Numbered from the stretch's first letter, positions 22,245 to 34,234 are shown. The stretch: DNA of 64,000 bases from Hyperoodon ampullatus (GCA_949752795.1 OX457075.1:4464001-4528000); one strand, 5' to 3'. Made by a program: numbers and translations. Notes: generated by a model not told the origin, from the letters alone.

Positions 22245-22400
22245 TCCTCCCTACCCTCTTGTAAATTAGGTACCATCAGCCTCCTCTTATAGATGGGGAG
22301 ACTGAGACCCTAGAGCAATTCAGAAACCTGCCCAAGGTCCCACAGCTTAGAGGGGAGGGATATTGCAGGCTCCACAGCCCAGGTGTGCCACCAGGGGCAC
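22245..22400 (-). mobile_element. MIR SINE, antisense
   Basis: TAGATGGGGAGACTGAGACC and GCCCAAGGTCCCACAGCTTA are the reverse MIR core. Confidence 0.65.
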
Positions 22401-22496
22401 AGGTGTGCCGCCTCTCCAAAGACCCGGCCCCCGACCCAGCCTGGAGTTCATGTCAGGAGCGTGTGTGTACTTCTGCAGCTGGGGTCTCACTTTTCT

Positions 22497-22809
22497 TTTC
22501 TTCTTTTTTAAAAATAATTAATTAATTAATTTTGGGGGGCTGCATTGGGTCTTCGTTGCTGTGTGCAGGCTTTCTCTAGTTGCGGCGAGCGGGGGCTACT
22601 CTTTGTTGCGAATCGCAGGCTTCACATTGCGGGGGCTTCTCTTGTTGCAGAGTGTGTGGGCTTCAGTAGTTGTGGCATGTGGGCTTCAGTAGTTGTGGCA
22701 CACGGGCTTACTTGATCCACGGCATGTGGGCTCTTCCTGGACCAGGGCTTGAACCCGTGTCCCCTGCAATGGCAGGCGGATTCTTACGCTACACCACCAG
22801 GGAAGTCCA
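22497..22809 (-). mobile_element. CHR-type SINE, long form, antisense
   Basis: The element runs from a T-rich/(AATT)n tail through TTGGGTCTTCGTTGCTGTGT, TCTCTAGTTGCGGCGAGCGG and GAACCCGTGTCCCCTGCAAT to CACCAGGGAAGTCC. It is flanked by a 16-bp target duplication (GGGGTCTCACTTTTCT at 22481-22496; one mismatch at 22810-22825). Confidence 0.93.
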
Positions 22810-22825
22810 GGGGTCTCGCTTTTCT

Positions 22826-23269
22826 GACCTGTGCTGTGCCTGGTGATTCCCTTCCTGCGGTCCTTCTATGACAGTGTGGAAGGTCCATAAAATATTTTTG
22901 TTTTTCTAAAATATTGGACACAGAAATGATTTTGATTTGCAAATTTTGAAATGAGTCTTTCCACTAAATCACATTTAGTTTTACATTTTACACTAGTTTT
23001 ATATTGATCAAGTGGCCTTTACTAAAAAGAAAAAATTCCACAAAACCTGCCTGAACCCTGATGGATCATCCCGTAAACAAGTGATAATGTATGGAAAACT
23101 GCTCGGAAGAGTTAAAAGTGGTACAGAAATGTGAGGGATAGCCAACAAATCTTGGTTTCTTAATAAAATCAATCAATCCAGTGAGGACCAGGTAAAGGGA
23201 TTTTGTAGATTTCTTTTTGCATTCTTCAGCGTTCGGGATGTAAGTCGAACCTTTTAGTGGTTGGTGTAA
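22826..23269. other. Intronic DNA, AT-rich, nothing recognised
   Basis: This AT-rich sequence contains no repeat that I can name. Confidence 0.45.
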
Positions 23270-23430
23270 AAGGAAAGCACACAGGTTCTGGGGTTGTACA
23301 GCCCCCCCTCAATCTCAGCTACACCACATGCTTTTTTAGCTCATCTGAGCCTCCGTTTTCTTACTTGTAAAATAGGTCATCCATCCCTCCTCAACCCCTC
23401 TGCAAGGCTTGGAGGTTAAAGGAAATGTTA
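23270..23430 (+). mobile_element. MIR SINE, sense, diverged
   Basis: GCACACAGGTTCTGGGGTTG, GAGCCTCCGTTTTCTTACTT and GTAAAATAGGTCATCC follow the MIR order. Confidence 0.6.
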
Positions 23431-26400
23431 AATGCACCCCTCCCCCAACTCAGGCGCAAGCTCAAGGTCAGCCCTTTTCCAGGTGGGGTCGGGGGATGGG
23501 CGCAGTGGGAGCACGGGCATGAGGACAGGACGGCCAGTGTGCGTGGGCTGCCCACAGCCTGCGGGAAAGGACATCGGCTTCTGTGTTTGGGCAGCAAGGC
23601 GAGCGCAGGTAGATGGCGAAGGGGCTCCTGTCCTGGTGGCAAGGTGCCACCCCAGGCCGCGCCAGGCATGCGCTGGGCCCGAGGGGGCGCCTCAGGGGCA
23701 AGCCGCTGATGAAAGCGGTGGAGGTGTCCTTGGCCCCTCCTCTCCCGCCCGGCTGTTCCCCAGCCCCTGGCACTTGCTGCATTAGATCACCTGAAAACAC
23801 AGCAAAAAGAACAGAGAAGCTGCAGTCCCTGTGGGAGAGACGGTACCACGGCGCCCTGGTGACGGGCGGGAGTCCGTCCCGCACTGGGGAGCCTACGCTT
23901 TCCTGTAAGTGGCCGCGCGCCCCACGCGCTTAGGAAGAGAGACCCGTGGGCTGACAGTTCTTCTGGCAGCAGTTATCGGGGACCTGGCACAGCAGACGGA
24001 GTGAGCAGGACATTGCAAGCGTCCACCTACTATGTGTGCACGTGTCTGACTGTGGCACTGACTTGGCCCTGACGCTGGGTGGCCCGTTGGAGAGAGCCGG
24101 GATTTGGGGGTCCGGTGATCTGGGGTCAAGTCTAGGCTCCACCCACCTGGGCCACGTGGCGCTTTTCTCTTCTCACCTTGTTAGTTGTCCAGTGTCAGCC
24201 CTGAGGCCGAGCATCTAACGCAGACCCATTCTGTGCATCATCCCCTCCCTGCTCTCCACCCAGATTCCTAAGCCACGGCTGCTGCTGCCAGCCTCTGCGT
24301 GCGGGGAGCCTGGTGCCGTGTGCCAGCGGGCCGCAGAGACCCAGCTTCCGGCCTCCAGGGCCTGGAGGAACAGGCAGGAGGGCTTGGCGTTGAGGAGAGG
24401 GGAGAGGGAGGCAGGAAGAGGGGGAGCCGGTCCTCCGCGTCCCTTCCAGCCTGGTTCTGTGCCCACCAACCTGCCACCCCAGGCTCCATAAGTGGACTGG
24501 AGTACATTGTCCTGAGGGCCCCCCTCGGGCATGAAGGAGGCCTCCCCACTGGGCCACTGCGGTCTCCCACCCCTCTGTCCCAAGAGCCTTGCAGCTGGGA
24601 TGATGCTTTTCGTCTCAGAGTTGGACATCCATGGTGAAAGGGCCAGCGCCTGGAGGAACAGCCCCCGGAGGGCCTGTCATCCCTGAGGAGCGCAGGAGTC
24701 GTGACACTGTAGGGAAGGCAGAGTGAGCTGAGGCCGGAGCCAGAAGCAAAGCCCTCAGGGGTGAATTTTGTCCTTGCGGACGGATGTGGAGCGTGGGGCA
24801 GCGTCCGGGAGGACCACCGGGGCCTTCTTGGTTATAGACCAGTCAGGGAGCCACACGGGCATTTGTTGTCACCTCCTCGTTAGGACACCATGCCCGGGGA
24901 GATAGAGGGAACTCGGGGGCTGCTCGTGCCCCCTCCAGGGCGCTCCGAGAGCTGGCCTGTCCAAGGGCCTGCGGGCACGTGACCCGGGGGCGGTGAAGAT
25001 GGGCGGCTCGACCTCAGCAAACTGGTCCTTTGCTACCCAATTCTACCCAAGTCCAGCCGGACTCACTGTCCTTCTCCTGGGCCCAGGGCAACCTTTCAAA
25101 TTTAATTTAATTTAGTCGAAACCAATTATGATGGATATGAGAAAAAACAGGGTCTGAAATAGAGGCATCTCCAAGTTTCTGTGGGCCCTTGGTAAGTGCC
25201 AGTGGCCCCAGTCGCTGCGGCCCAGTGAGGGCACCCCCTCGATGCCCAGGGGGCGCTTCCCCTGCCCCGTCCACCCGAGAGTGCAGCTGCCCTCCCCCGA
25301 CCCCGGGAGGTCCGGAAAGCTGGGCGCCACCCATCCCTGTTATGTGTCCACGTTGCTGGTGGCTCTGCCACAGGTCCTCTGCCTCTGTCCCCAGGGACGA
25401 GGGCCCTCTGCTGCCTCCGCCACTGGGGGGGATGGAGGGGAGGATGGGCTCTGAGACTTGGGGTCAGGGCAGTGGGTAGCCGTGTGGGATGGGGGACGCC
25501 GGCAAATCTCTTAAAGATCCTTCCAGGGAGAGACCTGGGCAAACCTCCCTCTTTCCAAGGCTTTGTGAAGCCTTTCTGCAGGTGCTTCACCTTCAAAAAC
25601 ACCATCTTCAATTCCTTTTCTGATCCAGGCTGAGGAGGAAGTGAGGGCCGCCCACCCCGTTTAGCCCTTGCTCCAGCGGCGCTGATCAGACACCCACGGC
25701 TGGACGTGTCCCCACGGCTCTCAGGCTCTGACTCTGGATCTCTGCTTTCACTGTCACCTTCGCCCGGAATGCCTTTCCAGAAGGATGGCGCAGTTAGGAG
25801 GAAAAGCTGGGGGTTTGGGCTTTAGAGCTAGAATTGAATCCTGGCTTCACATCACCACCAGGGGGGCTTCTGGCGTGTTTTTGAACTTCTTTGGACCTGA
25901 GTGTCTTTTTCTCTGAAATGGGGGAATAGGGGCCTTGGAGGGGTCCCTGGGATGGCATGCACAGAGAGCCTGGCCCGGTGCCCGGCAGATGGAGCCAGAC
26001 GGTGGCAGGCAGGGAGGTGGGGACGGACGGAGGGGCAAGCTGGGCTCAGTGAGGCCAGGCGCTCCTGGCGGCTGTGTCCCGGCTTCTTCCCTCTGCACAG
26101 CCTCTGAGACGTTGAACTTGAAGTCATCTTGCTGCATCCCTTTGGAGGAAGTGATTTGTATGACTAAGAGTATGAATCAGCTTGGGCGATGCTAGACTCA
26201 TCTGTTTCTGAAATATTAAAAACTCTGAAGTGAGTTAGAGCAGAGTGATGACAGCGGCTTTTATAAATAATAAACCACCTGGGGCTGCTGAGGCCCTGTC
26301 CTCCGGAGTGTGGGCGCCTCTCCTGGGCCTGGCCCTCCCCGACCCCAGGGGGCTCTCCTCCCAAGCCGGGGCCCTCGGGAGGGGCTTTTCACGATGCATG

Positions 26401-26500
26401 GCTCCATGGCAAGCACAGCCCCTGCCCTCTGCTCCAAGGCAGCTACCACGGCTGCGTGCCTCCTCCCAGGCTCCAAACACACGCTGTCTAGCGGGGCTTT
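23431..26500. other. Intronic DNA, GC-rich, mostly unassigned
   Basis: A weak MIR head is visible near 25810-25860 and an L2-like trace near 25730-25790. The numerous 100-160 codon frames are Pro/Gly/Arg/Ser-rich, as expected of GC-rich non-coding DNA, and none shows a domain. Confidence 0.45.
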
Positions 26501-26511
26501 TACATACAGGG

Positions 26512-26971
26512 TGTATTTGTTTGCTAGGGCAGCAGACATAACAAACTACCACCAACTGGGCGGCTTAAACCACAGAATATTACTCTTTCGCAGTTCTGAA
26601 GGCTGGAAGTCCAAGATCAAGGTGTCAGCAGGCTTGGTTCCTCTGAGGCTGTGACGGGGAAGTGTTTGAGGCCTCTCTCCTGGCTGCTGGTGGTTTGCTG
26701 CAAACATTTCGTGTTCCGTGGCTTGTAGACAATCACCCCCATCTCTGCCTTCATGTTCGCGTGGCCTTCTCCCCAAGTGCGTGTCTGTCTCTGTGTCCAC
26801 ATTTCCCCCTTTTATAAGACGCCAGTCATATCGACCTCATTTTAACTTGATTACTTCTGTAAAGACCTTATTTTCAAATAAGGTCACATTCTGAGGTACT
26901 GGGGGTTAAGACTTCAATGTATCATTGTTTTTTGGGGGGCAGTGTGGGGGGAACGTAATTCATCCATAACA
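26512..26971 (-). mobile_element. MaLR (MST/MLT1-type) solo LTR, antisense
   Basis: Read on the minus strand it starts TGTTATGGATGAATTACGTT and ends with the MaLR terminus ...GCTAGCAAACAAATACA. Inside, on the plus strand, are GGCTGGAAGTCCAAGATCAA, CTTATTTTCAAATAAGGTCA and GTACTGGGGGTTAAGACTTC, all typical of this non-autonomous ERVL-related LTR family. The flanking 5-mers match poorly, so the insertion is old. No internal region is attached. Confidence 0.8.
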
Positions 26972-27354
26972 CGTGGGTGAGCCCATGCTGAACTTGTGTA
27001 CCTGGGGCCACAAGCTGTGGACAGGGTCACCCAGAAACCATTGACCGTCCCTGGAGAGGGGCTCTGGACCCTGGAATCTCTGGGCTCTCAGAGCCGGTGG
27101 GGACCCCCTCATTTACTGATGACTAGGCTCTGAAAGGGGGAGCCCCCGAGGCAGAACGCCGGCTGCCTGGACCCCAGGCCAGTGGGCTTGTCACCTCGCT
27201 CCGCGCCCCCTTTGCTGGAACTCTTGGGTCCAGGGCATGTGTTTCCATGACTGGCGGGGAGAGGGAGGGGAAGAAACACTTAGGGGGCGCCAGATGCTTT
27301 CACACCCCGTTTGACTTCTACGAGACTATCGACGCTGGATATGACCCTCCCCAT
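26972..27354. other. Intronic DNA, faint antisense MIR only
   Basis: A weak MIR-like trace (CTCATTTACTGATGACTAGG to GCTCTGAAAG) lies near 27108-27135. Nothing else was recognised. Confidence 0.4.
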
Positions 27355-27749
27355 TTTTCCTTTCTTTTATTGTGACAAAATACATATAACCTGAAATTTA
27401 CCATCTTAGCCATGTTTAAGTGCAGTGGCATTAAGTACCTTCACATTGCTGTGCCACCACCACTGCCATGCATCCACGGAGCGCTTTTCATCTCACAGAT
27501 CTGAAACTCTGTGCCCGTTAAACAGTAACTCCCCATTCTCCCCTCCCCCCAGCCCTTGGCAACCACCATCCTCCTGTCTGTCTCCATGAATTTGACCCCT
27601 CTAAGTACCTTGTGTAAGTGGACTTATACAGTGTTAGTCTTTTGTGACTGGATTATTTCATTTAGCATAATGTTCTCAAGATTAATCCATGTTGCAACAT
27701 ATTGCAGCATTTCCCCTCCTATTTAAGGCTGAATAATATTCCATTATAC

Positions 27750-27780
<31 letters not shown>

Positions 27781-27950
27781 CGACATCTTGCTTATTCATC
27801 CATCTGTTGATGGACATGGACATTTGGGTTACTTCCATGTTTTGGCTACTGTGACTAGTGCTGCTATGAACATGGTACACAAACATCTGTTTGGGAGTTC
27901 CAGTTTCTCCACATCCTCACCAACACTTATTGTTTTCTGCTTTTCTTTTT
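27355..27950 (-). mobile_element. Old L1 (L1M-type) 3' region, antisense
   Basis: TTTATTGTGACAAAATACAT, GTTAAACAGTAACTCCCCAT, AGGCTGAATAATATTCCATT and CTTATTCATCCATCTGTTGA are the antisense 3' UTR and ORF2 tail found in many L1M copies. A TA microsatellite (27747-27780) has expanded inside it. It is broken at the right by a CHR SINE. Confidence 0.8.
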
Positions 27951-28142
27951 TTCTTTCTTTTTTTTTTTTTGCAGTACGCGGGCCTCTCACTGTCGTGGCC
28001 TCTCCCGTTGCGGAGCACAGGCTCCGGACGCGCAGGCTCAGCGGCCATGGCTCACGGGCCCAGCCGCTCCGCGGCATGTGGGATCTTCCCGGACCGGGGC
28101 ACGAACCCGTGTCCCCTGCATCGGCAGGCGGGCTCCCAACCA
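27951..28142 (-). mobile_element. CHR SINE, antisense, 5' truncated
   Basis: The poly-T tail and body are near-intact. The copy stops at GGCAGGCGGGCTCCCAACCAC, losing the last ~25 bases (the SINE 5' head). No target duplication was found, and the L1 that it interrupts does not resume. A deletion after insertion is therefore likely. Confidence 0.9.
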
Positions 28143-28299
28143 CAATGCACAAGGACAGCCCCCTCCACCCCAGCAAAGAATTCTCCAGTCCTCGCGTCAA
28201 TAGTGCCGAGGTCAAGAGAGGCCCTATCTCACTTCATACCAATGTTCTTGGCCTCAAAACCTGCCTGAGAAATATCCTTCGCCTGTCCAAAAATATATA

Positions 28300-28600
28300 C
28301 AGAGCTTCAACTGTGCTAGGTTTGGGGGATACAGAGAGGTCTTTTCAACAAAGGAACACAGTTTCGTGGGAGTGAAAACCAGAAGCCAGCTGATGGCGAT
28401 GTACCGAGCGGCTTGAGGTGCAGAGGCGGGCATATCTAGCCTGCGGGGCCGGCTGGGAAGGCTCCCCTGGGAAGGTGGTGCTTGAATGAGATCCTGGAGC
28501 GTAAATAAGAGACTGGCGGCAGGCTGGAGGCGGAGGGCAGCTGCTCCAGTTGGAGGGAACCCACTTGCCGAGACCCGGAGGGCCTGTCGTTGGCTGTGGC
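28300..28600 (-). mobile_element. L2 LINE, antisense, diverged
   Basis: CAACTGTGCTAGGTTTGGGG, GATACAGAGAGGTC and the later GGAGGGAACCCACTTGCCG recall antisense L2. It is weakly conserved. Confidence 0.4.
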
Positions 28601-29059
28601 CAGAATGGAGGGCACCTGGGTCGGGGAGGGGTGGGCTGCCCAATCCGGAATCCCCCCTTTCAGAAGCGCTGTTTCTGAGGCCTGGCTGACAGCATTTTCA
28701 GAGTTTTTTACTGGTCTGTGATACCAGCTGGACACCATGGGAAACAGGGCACGAGCATCTCCGCGTAGCCCTCGAGTGGCTTATTTCCGAGAAGACAGCT
28801 CTTCGCAGACCTTCACGGCCGCCTCCCAGCTCTCGCACCCTTCGACCCTGGAACAAGCCCATCGTAAGACGAGGGGAGAGGAGAGTTATCAGAGCCGTGG
28901 GGCTAGCCTGACCCTCACCCTTCTCACAAAGACTCTTGCCCTGAGAGGTCTCACTCTGAGGCTTCCTAAGGAACGTTTAGCATCTTGCACCTTGGCTGCT
29001 TCTCCGGGGGTTGGGGTCTGTCCGCCCCACATTCAGAATCAGTAGGTGAGATGGATGGA
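28601..29059. other. Intronic DNA, nothing recognised
   Basis: No supported feature is present. Confidence 0.4.
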
Positions 29060-29700
29060 AAAAATGACATTTGGATGGAAGAGAGTCTGGTGGTTCCTCA
29101 AAAAATTAAACAGAATGACCATCTGATCCAACTAGTCCACATCTAGGTATATATATGCCCTAGAAGAATAGAAAGCGGGGACTCAAATAGATATCTGTCC
29201 ACCCACATTCACAGCAGCACTGTTCACGATAGTCAAAACATGGAAGCAACTCAAGTGTCCATTGATGATGAACGGAGAAGCAGAATGTAGTAATACATAC
29301 GATGGAATATTATTTTTAGCCTTAAAAAGGAAGGAGATTCTGACACCTGCTACAGCACAGATGGACCTTGAGGACACTACGCTGAGTGAAATAAGCCAGT
29401 CACGAAAGGACAAATACTGGATGGTTCCATTCAAATGAGGTCCTAGAGGAGTCAAATTCATCACAACAGAAAGCAGGATGGTGGTCACCAGGGTCGGCAG
29501 GGAGGCAGGAACGGGGAGCTACGGTTTAATGGGCGCAGTTGCAGTTTTGCGAGATGAAGAGAGTTCTGGGGATGGATGGAGGTGACGGGCACACAACAAT
29601 ATGGACGTACTTAATGCCACTGAACTGTACCCTTAAAAGTGGCTAAAATGGTAAATTTTACTTTACATATATTTCACCCAATTAAAAAAAAATTCGATTT
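29060..29700 (+). mobile_element. Old L1 (L1M-type) 3' region, sense
   Basis: AACATGGAAGCAACTCAAGT, GATGGAATATTATTTTTAGC, GTGAAATAAGCCAGTCACGA, ATGGTGGTCACCAGGG and a terminal ATATTTCACCCAATTAAAAA are in L1 3' order. No intact frame remains. Confidence 0.85.
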
Positions 29701-29792
29701 GCGGAAAGGTGAAGGCAGAGAACAAAAGAGAATACAGGTTACCACCGGGTGGTCGGGTGTATTTGAAAAGGAAACATAAAAAAGGAGGGCGG

Positions 29793-29990
29793 GGGCTTCC
29801 CTGGTGGCGCAGTGGTTGAGAGTCCGCCTGCCGATGCAGGGGACACGGGTTCGTGCCCCGGTCCGGGAAGATCCCACATGCCGTGGAGCGGCTGGGCCCG
29901 TGAGCCATGGCCGCTGAGCCTGCGCGTCCGGAGCCTGTGCTCCGCAACGGGAGAGGCCGCAACAGTGAGAGGCCCGCGTACCGCAAAAAG
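29793..29990 (+). mobile_element. CHR SINE, short form, sense
   Basis: This is a complete copy from GGGCTTCCCTGGTGGCGCAG to GCCCGCGTACCGCAAAAAG. Flanking AAAAGGAG-rich 13-mers (29780-29792 and 29991-30003) are a probable target duplication with mismatches. It inserted at the end of an old L1 and into an L2. Confidence 0.93.
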
Positions 29991-30049
29991 AAAAGGAGTG
30001 GGGGCCAGCCCCTCCACTGAAGGGCTGTCTGCAGAGTCCCTCCAAGTTC

Positions 30050-30600
30050 AGTGGAAGCCGGTGGCGGGGAGGAGAGAGAGGGCAGAGAGGCTGGTGGTGG
30101 CCGGGCGTGAGTCGGCTTGTACACCAGGCATGCTGGAGACCCGTGGAGTGGCCCTGTCACACTGGCATTTTAGGAAGACTTTCTGGGATCGCTGTGGACC
30201 ATGGCTCTGGGGGACGGTGCAGGGACAGGGGAGTGATGGTGCTGAGAAGGGGACTGGGGGCAGTTAGCAGGTGATACAGTGGTCCAGCTGGGAGGTGATG
30301 GAAGCCTGGGGGAAGCAGTGGAGGATGGAGAGGAACTGTTTCCAAGGCCCTAGGTGGGGAGGAGGGGTGCTGAGGAGGTGGGAGCCTGAGGTGCCCCCGG
30401 GTCATCTGCTCGGGTAGCCCTTGGGGGGCATGGGTTTGACATAAAAGAGGAAAGGCTGGAACAGAGATACAGACTTGAGAGAAGGCATGGCACAGGCCCA
30501 GCTGGGTCAGTGAGGAAGCCATTCACTTACTCAACCAGCAGGTGTCCACTGAGTCCAGCTTGGAGTCAAACACCGTGCTGGGCATAGCGGGGGGCAAACG
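30050..30600 (-). mobile_element. L2 LINE, antisense, diverged
   Basis: GGTGATACAGTGGTCCAGCT, GGGAGGTGATGGAAGCCTGG and GGTGTCCACTGAGTCCAGC show antisense L2 character. The two parts may be separate copies. Confidence 0.45.
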
Positions 30601-30736
30601 TTCCCTTGGTTCCGTGCTCAGGGAAGATGGGCCAAGCATCGTGAATGGACCGGGCCCTTTGCTAGGAATACAAATAGGGGAAGGCCCAGCTCAGCCCAGA
30701 GCAGGCCCTGCTGCTCCAAGGAGACCGTCATCTTTA

Positions 30737-31059
30737 TTTTTTTAATTCTTAAAATATATTTATTTGTTCAATTTTGGCTTCATTGGGTCTTCATTCCTGT
30801 GCGCGGGCTTTCTCTAGTTGTGGCGAGTGGGGGCTACTCTTCGTTGCGGTGTGGGGGCTTCTCACTGTGGTGGCTTCTCTTGTTGTGGCATGCGGGCTCA
30901 GTAGTTGTGGCTCGCGGACTCTAGAGTGTAGGCTCAGTAGTTGTGGTGCACAGGCTTAGTTGCTCCACGGCATGTGGGACCCTCCCAGCCCAGGGCTTGA
31001 ACCTGTGTCTCCTGTGTTGGCAGGCGGGTTCTTAACCACTGTGCCACCAGGGAAGTCCC
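30737..31059 (-). mobile_element. CHR-type SINE, long form, antisense
   Basis: The element shows TTGGGTCTTCATTCCTGTGC, TTTCTCTAGTTGTGGCGAGT, repeated GGGCTCAGTAGTTGTGG units and GTGCCACCAGGGAAGTCCC. A 16-bp target duplication (30721-30736 and 31060-31075; two mismatches) frames it. Confidence 0.93.
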
Positions 31060-31075
31060 GAGACCACCATCTTTA

Positions 31076-32479
31076 GACGGTGGTTTAAAGCCCCTCTTCA
31101 GACTCACTGAACGCCGGAGACCGCGGCACCTGCGGAGTTAACACAACCCCTGAAAGGGTGGAGTTTATAGTAACTCACGTAGCGGCTCCTTCATAATATG
31201 CGATATTGTTCCTATAAAAGAGTAAAATCCCACAGGATGTGTGGCCAAGTTTTTAACGTTTGAATCTATGGGAGTGAAATCTGCTAGCCCTCACCAGCGC
31301 AGTCATCAGCGGCCTTGTGAGTTCTGGTTTGTTTTTTTTTTTTTGCCAGGACTGAAACAGAAAGTTTGCCCCTGCTGATGCTAACTCAGGCATCTGTGTT
31401 CGTGAGTCCGAACTGGGTGCAGCAGGCGGCTCGGGTCCATGGATCCAAAGCTCGTGGAGTCTTTGGAGACCCGTGGATCTGAGACACGGAGCCAGAAGGT
31501 GTCTGCAGCCGGGCCCGTGCCCAGAGCTCACAGCTGGGCCACAAGTGGATGGCAGGAATGGGGACCGTATCCTGCGTCCCTGGGGGCTCAAGGCGTCCTG
31601 AAGGAAAGTTACGCTGACTGCCCTCTTGTCAGCTTGTGATCAGGCTGGTCCACATTCCAGCCAGAGACACACCTTTCCTGGGCGGGAGAGCTGAGTTGCT
31701 TGGGGTGCGGAAGGTTTAGTAGGAAACAGTTCACACAAACCCAGGCATTTAGCTTCATGTGCTCACAGCTTGGATCGGGACGCCTGGAAGAGGGGGAGGG
31801 GGGATCGGGTCGGCAGTGGTCCTGGACCGCTCAGCACACACTCCACCATCCACGGGTTCAATGACCCCCAATGCGGTGGGGATGGGGAGGCCTGAGCGAT
31901 CCTTTCCCCCTTCTGCTTCACCCTCTCCGTGCTAATCTCCCTGAAGGGCTTAATTTTCCTTAAATTCTTCCGTTTATTTTATTGATGATGAACTAGTGTC
32001 TGTGGTTTGCTGTTGTTTACGACGCAGGCCAGCATGGTTACCAGACAATAAATCCTGTGCTCTGATGTGAGGCCGTTTTCCACGGAAGGAGGAGTCCCGG
32101 GTAGGGAGGACCTGGGTGTTTAGACGGTTCCTTCACAGCCGGGCACACACGCCAGCACCTCGCCTCTGCAGGACCAGTTGTCCACGGCCCCTGTGGCCAC
32201 TGACAATTATCCTGGGGGTTCAAATAAGGAAATCTTCATGTCGGCTTTTTGGTATGTAATGCAATGGGAAAAATAATATTCCAGTTGACTTTTGGAGGAA
32301 ATGGTTAAAGAAAGCACTTAATACAAAACCGACTCACTTTTTGTACCTAATGTTATATAATAAGAACAAAATATGAACTGACCTCTGGCACTTTTTCAGC
32401 CCCAAGACTCTTAAAAACAGCCTGAAAAGGAAGACTAGTTGCCATTCCAGAAGGCAGGAGGCCTCAGCTCTGGGCCCCA
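31076..32479. other. Intronic DNA, nothing recognised
   Basis: Apart from a short poly-T tract near 31331-31344, no repeat, exon or RNA gene is supported. Confidence 0.45.
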
Positions 32480-32620
32480 GTCCACCTCTTACAGCTTGTC
32501 TGACCTTCCTAAGGCACCATATTGGGCCTCGGTCGCTTCATCCACAAAATGGGGTTAATAACACTTCTCTGACAAGAGTGCTATTCGGAAGACTTTTCAA
32601 CTAATCCATCCAGGGCCTTT
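32480..32620 (+). mobile_element. MIR SINE, sense
   Basis: CAGTCCACCTCTTACAGCTT, GTCTGACCTTCCTAAGG and TCATCCACAAAATGGGGTTA match the MIR core. Confidence 0.65.
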
Positions 32621-32931
32621 GAGCCCAAAGCTAAGATTCTGTGACTGTTATCAAAAGCAAACAATGTATTTTTATTTATTATGTATGGATATACATAATA
32701 AAATGCATGTATTAATGTGCATTCAGGAAAAAAAGCAAATTACCAAGCAGTAGATGTTGTATGATGTCATTTTGGTCAGAAAATAAATATTTGCAAACCC
32801 AAAGTGCCTGGTAGGACAGTCATCAAGTTGTCCACAGTTTGGAAATTACCCTTAGCCAGTGAGATTATAATGTTTTTTCTAAGAAGGCATTGTAATAAAG
32901 TAAAATACAAGTCTCTCTTAAGACTTAGCAA

Positions 32932-33152
32932 GGGTGAGGGCTTCCCTGGTGGCGCAGTGGTTGAGAGTCCGCCTGCCGATGCAGGGGACACGGGTTCGTG
33001 CCCCGGTCCGGGAAGATCCCACGTGCCGTGGAGCGGCTGGGCCCGTGAGCCATGGCCGCTGAGCCTGCGCGTCCGGAGCCTGTGCTCCGCAACGGGAGAG
33101 GCCGCAACAGTGAGAGGGCCGCGTACCGCAAAAAAAAAAAAAAAAAAAAAAA
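32932..33152 (+). mobile_element. CHR SINE, short form, sense (young)
   Basis: This is a complete copy with a long uninterrupted A tail and a perfect 12-bp target duplication, AAGACTTAGCAA (32920-32931 and 33153-33164). The intact tail and duplication indicate a recent insertion. Confidence 0.96.
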
Positions 33153-33164
33153 AAGACTTAGCAA

Positions 33165-34234
33165 AGGAAGCAGGAATCCAGAGAGCGGCTGCACACCACG
33201 CCCCCCAAACCTGGGGTCCCTCCTGTGTTCATTTCTGCTGCAGTGTCGCAAGGTCGTTAGGCCTAGCTGTCCCTGGCGGGCTTGCTGGGGGCTGGTGGAT
33301 CATGAGTGTGAGGTCCTGGGGACAGGAGGTGACAGCTGACTTAGCTGCAGAGTGGGGACCCCCAGCCCGGCTTTTCTTCCATAGCAGAGCTCCACCGTGG
33401 CACCGCCAATGTGGGTTCCGTGGGTTCTACCACAAACCAAACACACTTCCAGTCTCAGATGAACCGCAGGGGCCCTTGGTGTCTTTCCCTTGCATTGCAA
33501 GTGGACGAGGGGCGTTCCATTCGGCAGGGTTTCCCAAACGCTTCTGACCATGGACCCCTTTAAAAATGGAGCACATTCTCGGATGGTTTCCACAGACTAC
33601 TCTGGGAAGTGCCACTCCCGGGGATCCTGTGAGGACTGTCAAAGTCTGCACCCCGTAAGCCATGCCTGTCAGCTCCCACCTCATCGGAAGGAGAGCTTTG
33701 CTGTATCCAGTGCACATCGTTGCTGTGCTCCTTGAGAGTTAATTCCACCCAAGGTTGGTGTTTGTCGGTCTGTCTCTTCCGAGAACATCTCGCCCAGACA
33801 GCCCTCCTCCTCGGCCACGCGCGGAGAGCTTAGCTCGTATTGATTTTCCCGTGAAACCGTGGTTCCAGGGACCCGGCTAGTGTTTCAACCCCTCATCCCA
33901 GTGTTTCTAGGATGGAGCATTTCTGAGGTTGTTACGATGACAGAGGGCTGTTCTGGAAGCAGCTGTTGAGCACACGTGATCCGTCCCCATTGTTTCTGTT
34001 GGCAGCACTGCAGCCTGGTTGTGGAAATGTTTATTTGACCTTGGGTGTTGCTCTGGGCACCCAGGGGCGGTGCTCCAAGGACCTGCCTCACCCTGTTCTG
34101 TTTCTCACTTGGCTCCCACAGTGCCCTAGGAAGACCACCTCCTGGAGAATGTTCTCAGTCACCTGGACACTCCTTCGCTTATTTATTTTCCCCAAATTCG
34201 GGAGAGATGCCGACATTAAAAACAACGATTCCTG
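33165..34234. other. Intronic DNA, nothing firm recognised
   Basis: A hAT-like trace (GGTTTCCCAAACGCTTCTGA) near 33526 could not be extended. The rest is unassigned. Confidence 0.4.

Noticed and set aside
27788..28375. 195-codon frame and the many similar frames in CHR SINE copies (for example 29739-30017, 32804-33547, 63309-63911)
   Set aside because: The shared peptides (GPLTVVASPVAEHRLRTRRL and the like) come from the SINE body itself, which lacks stops in several frames.
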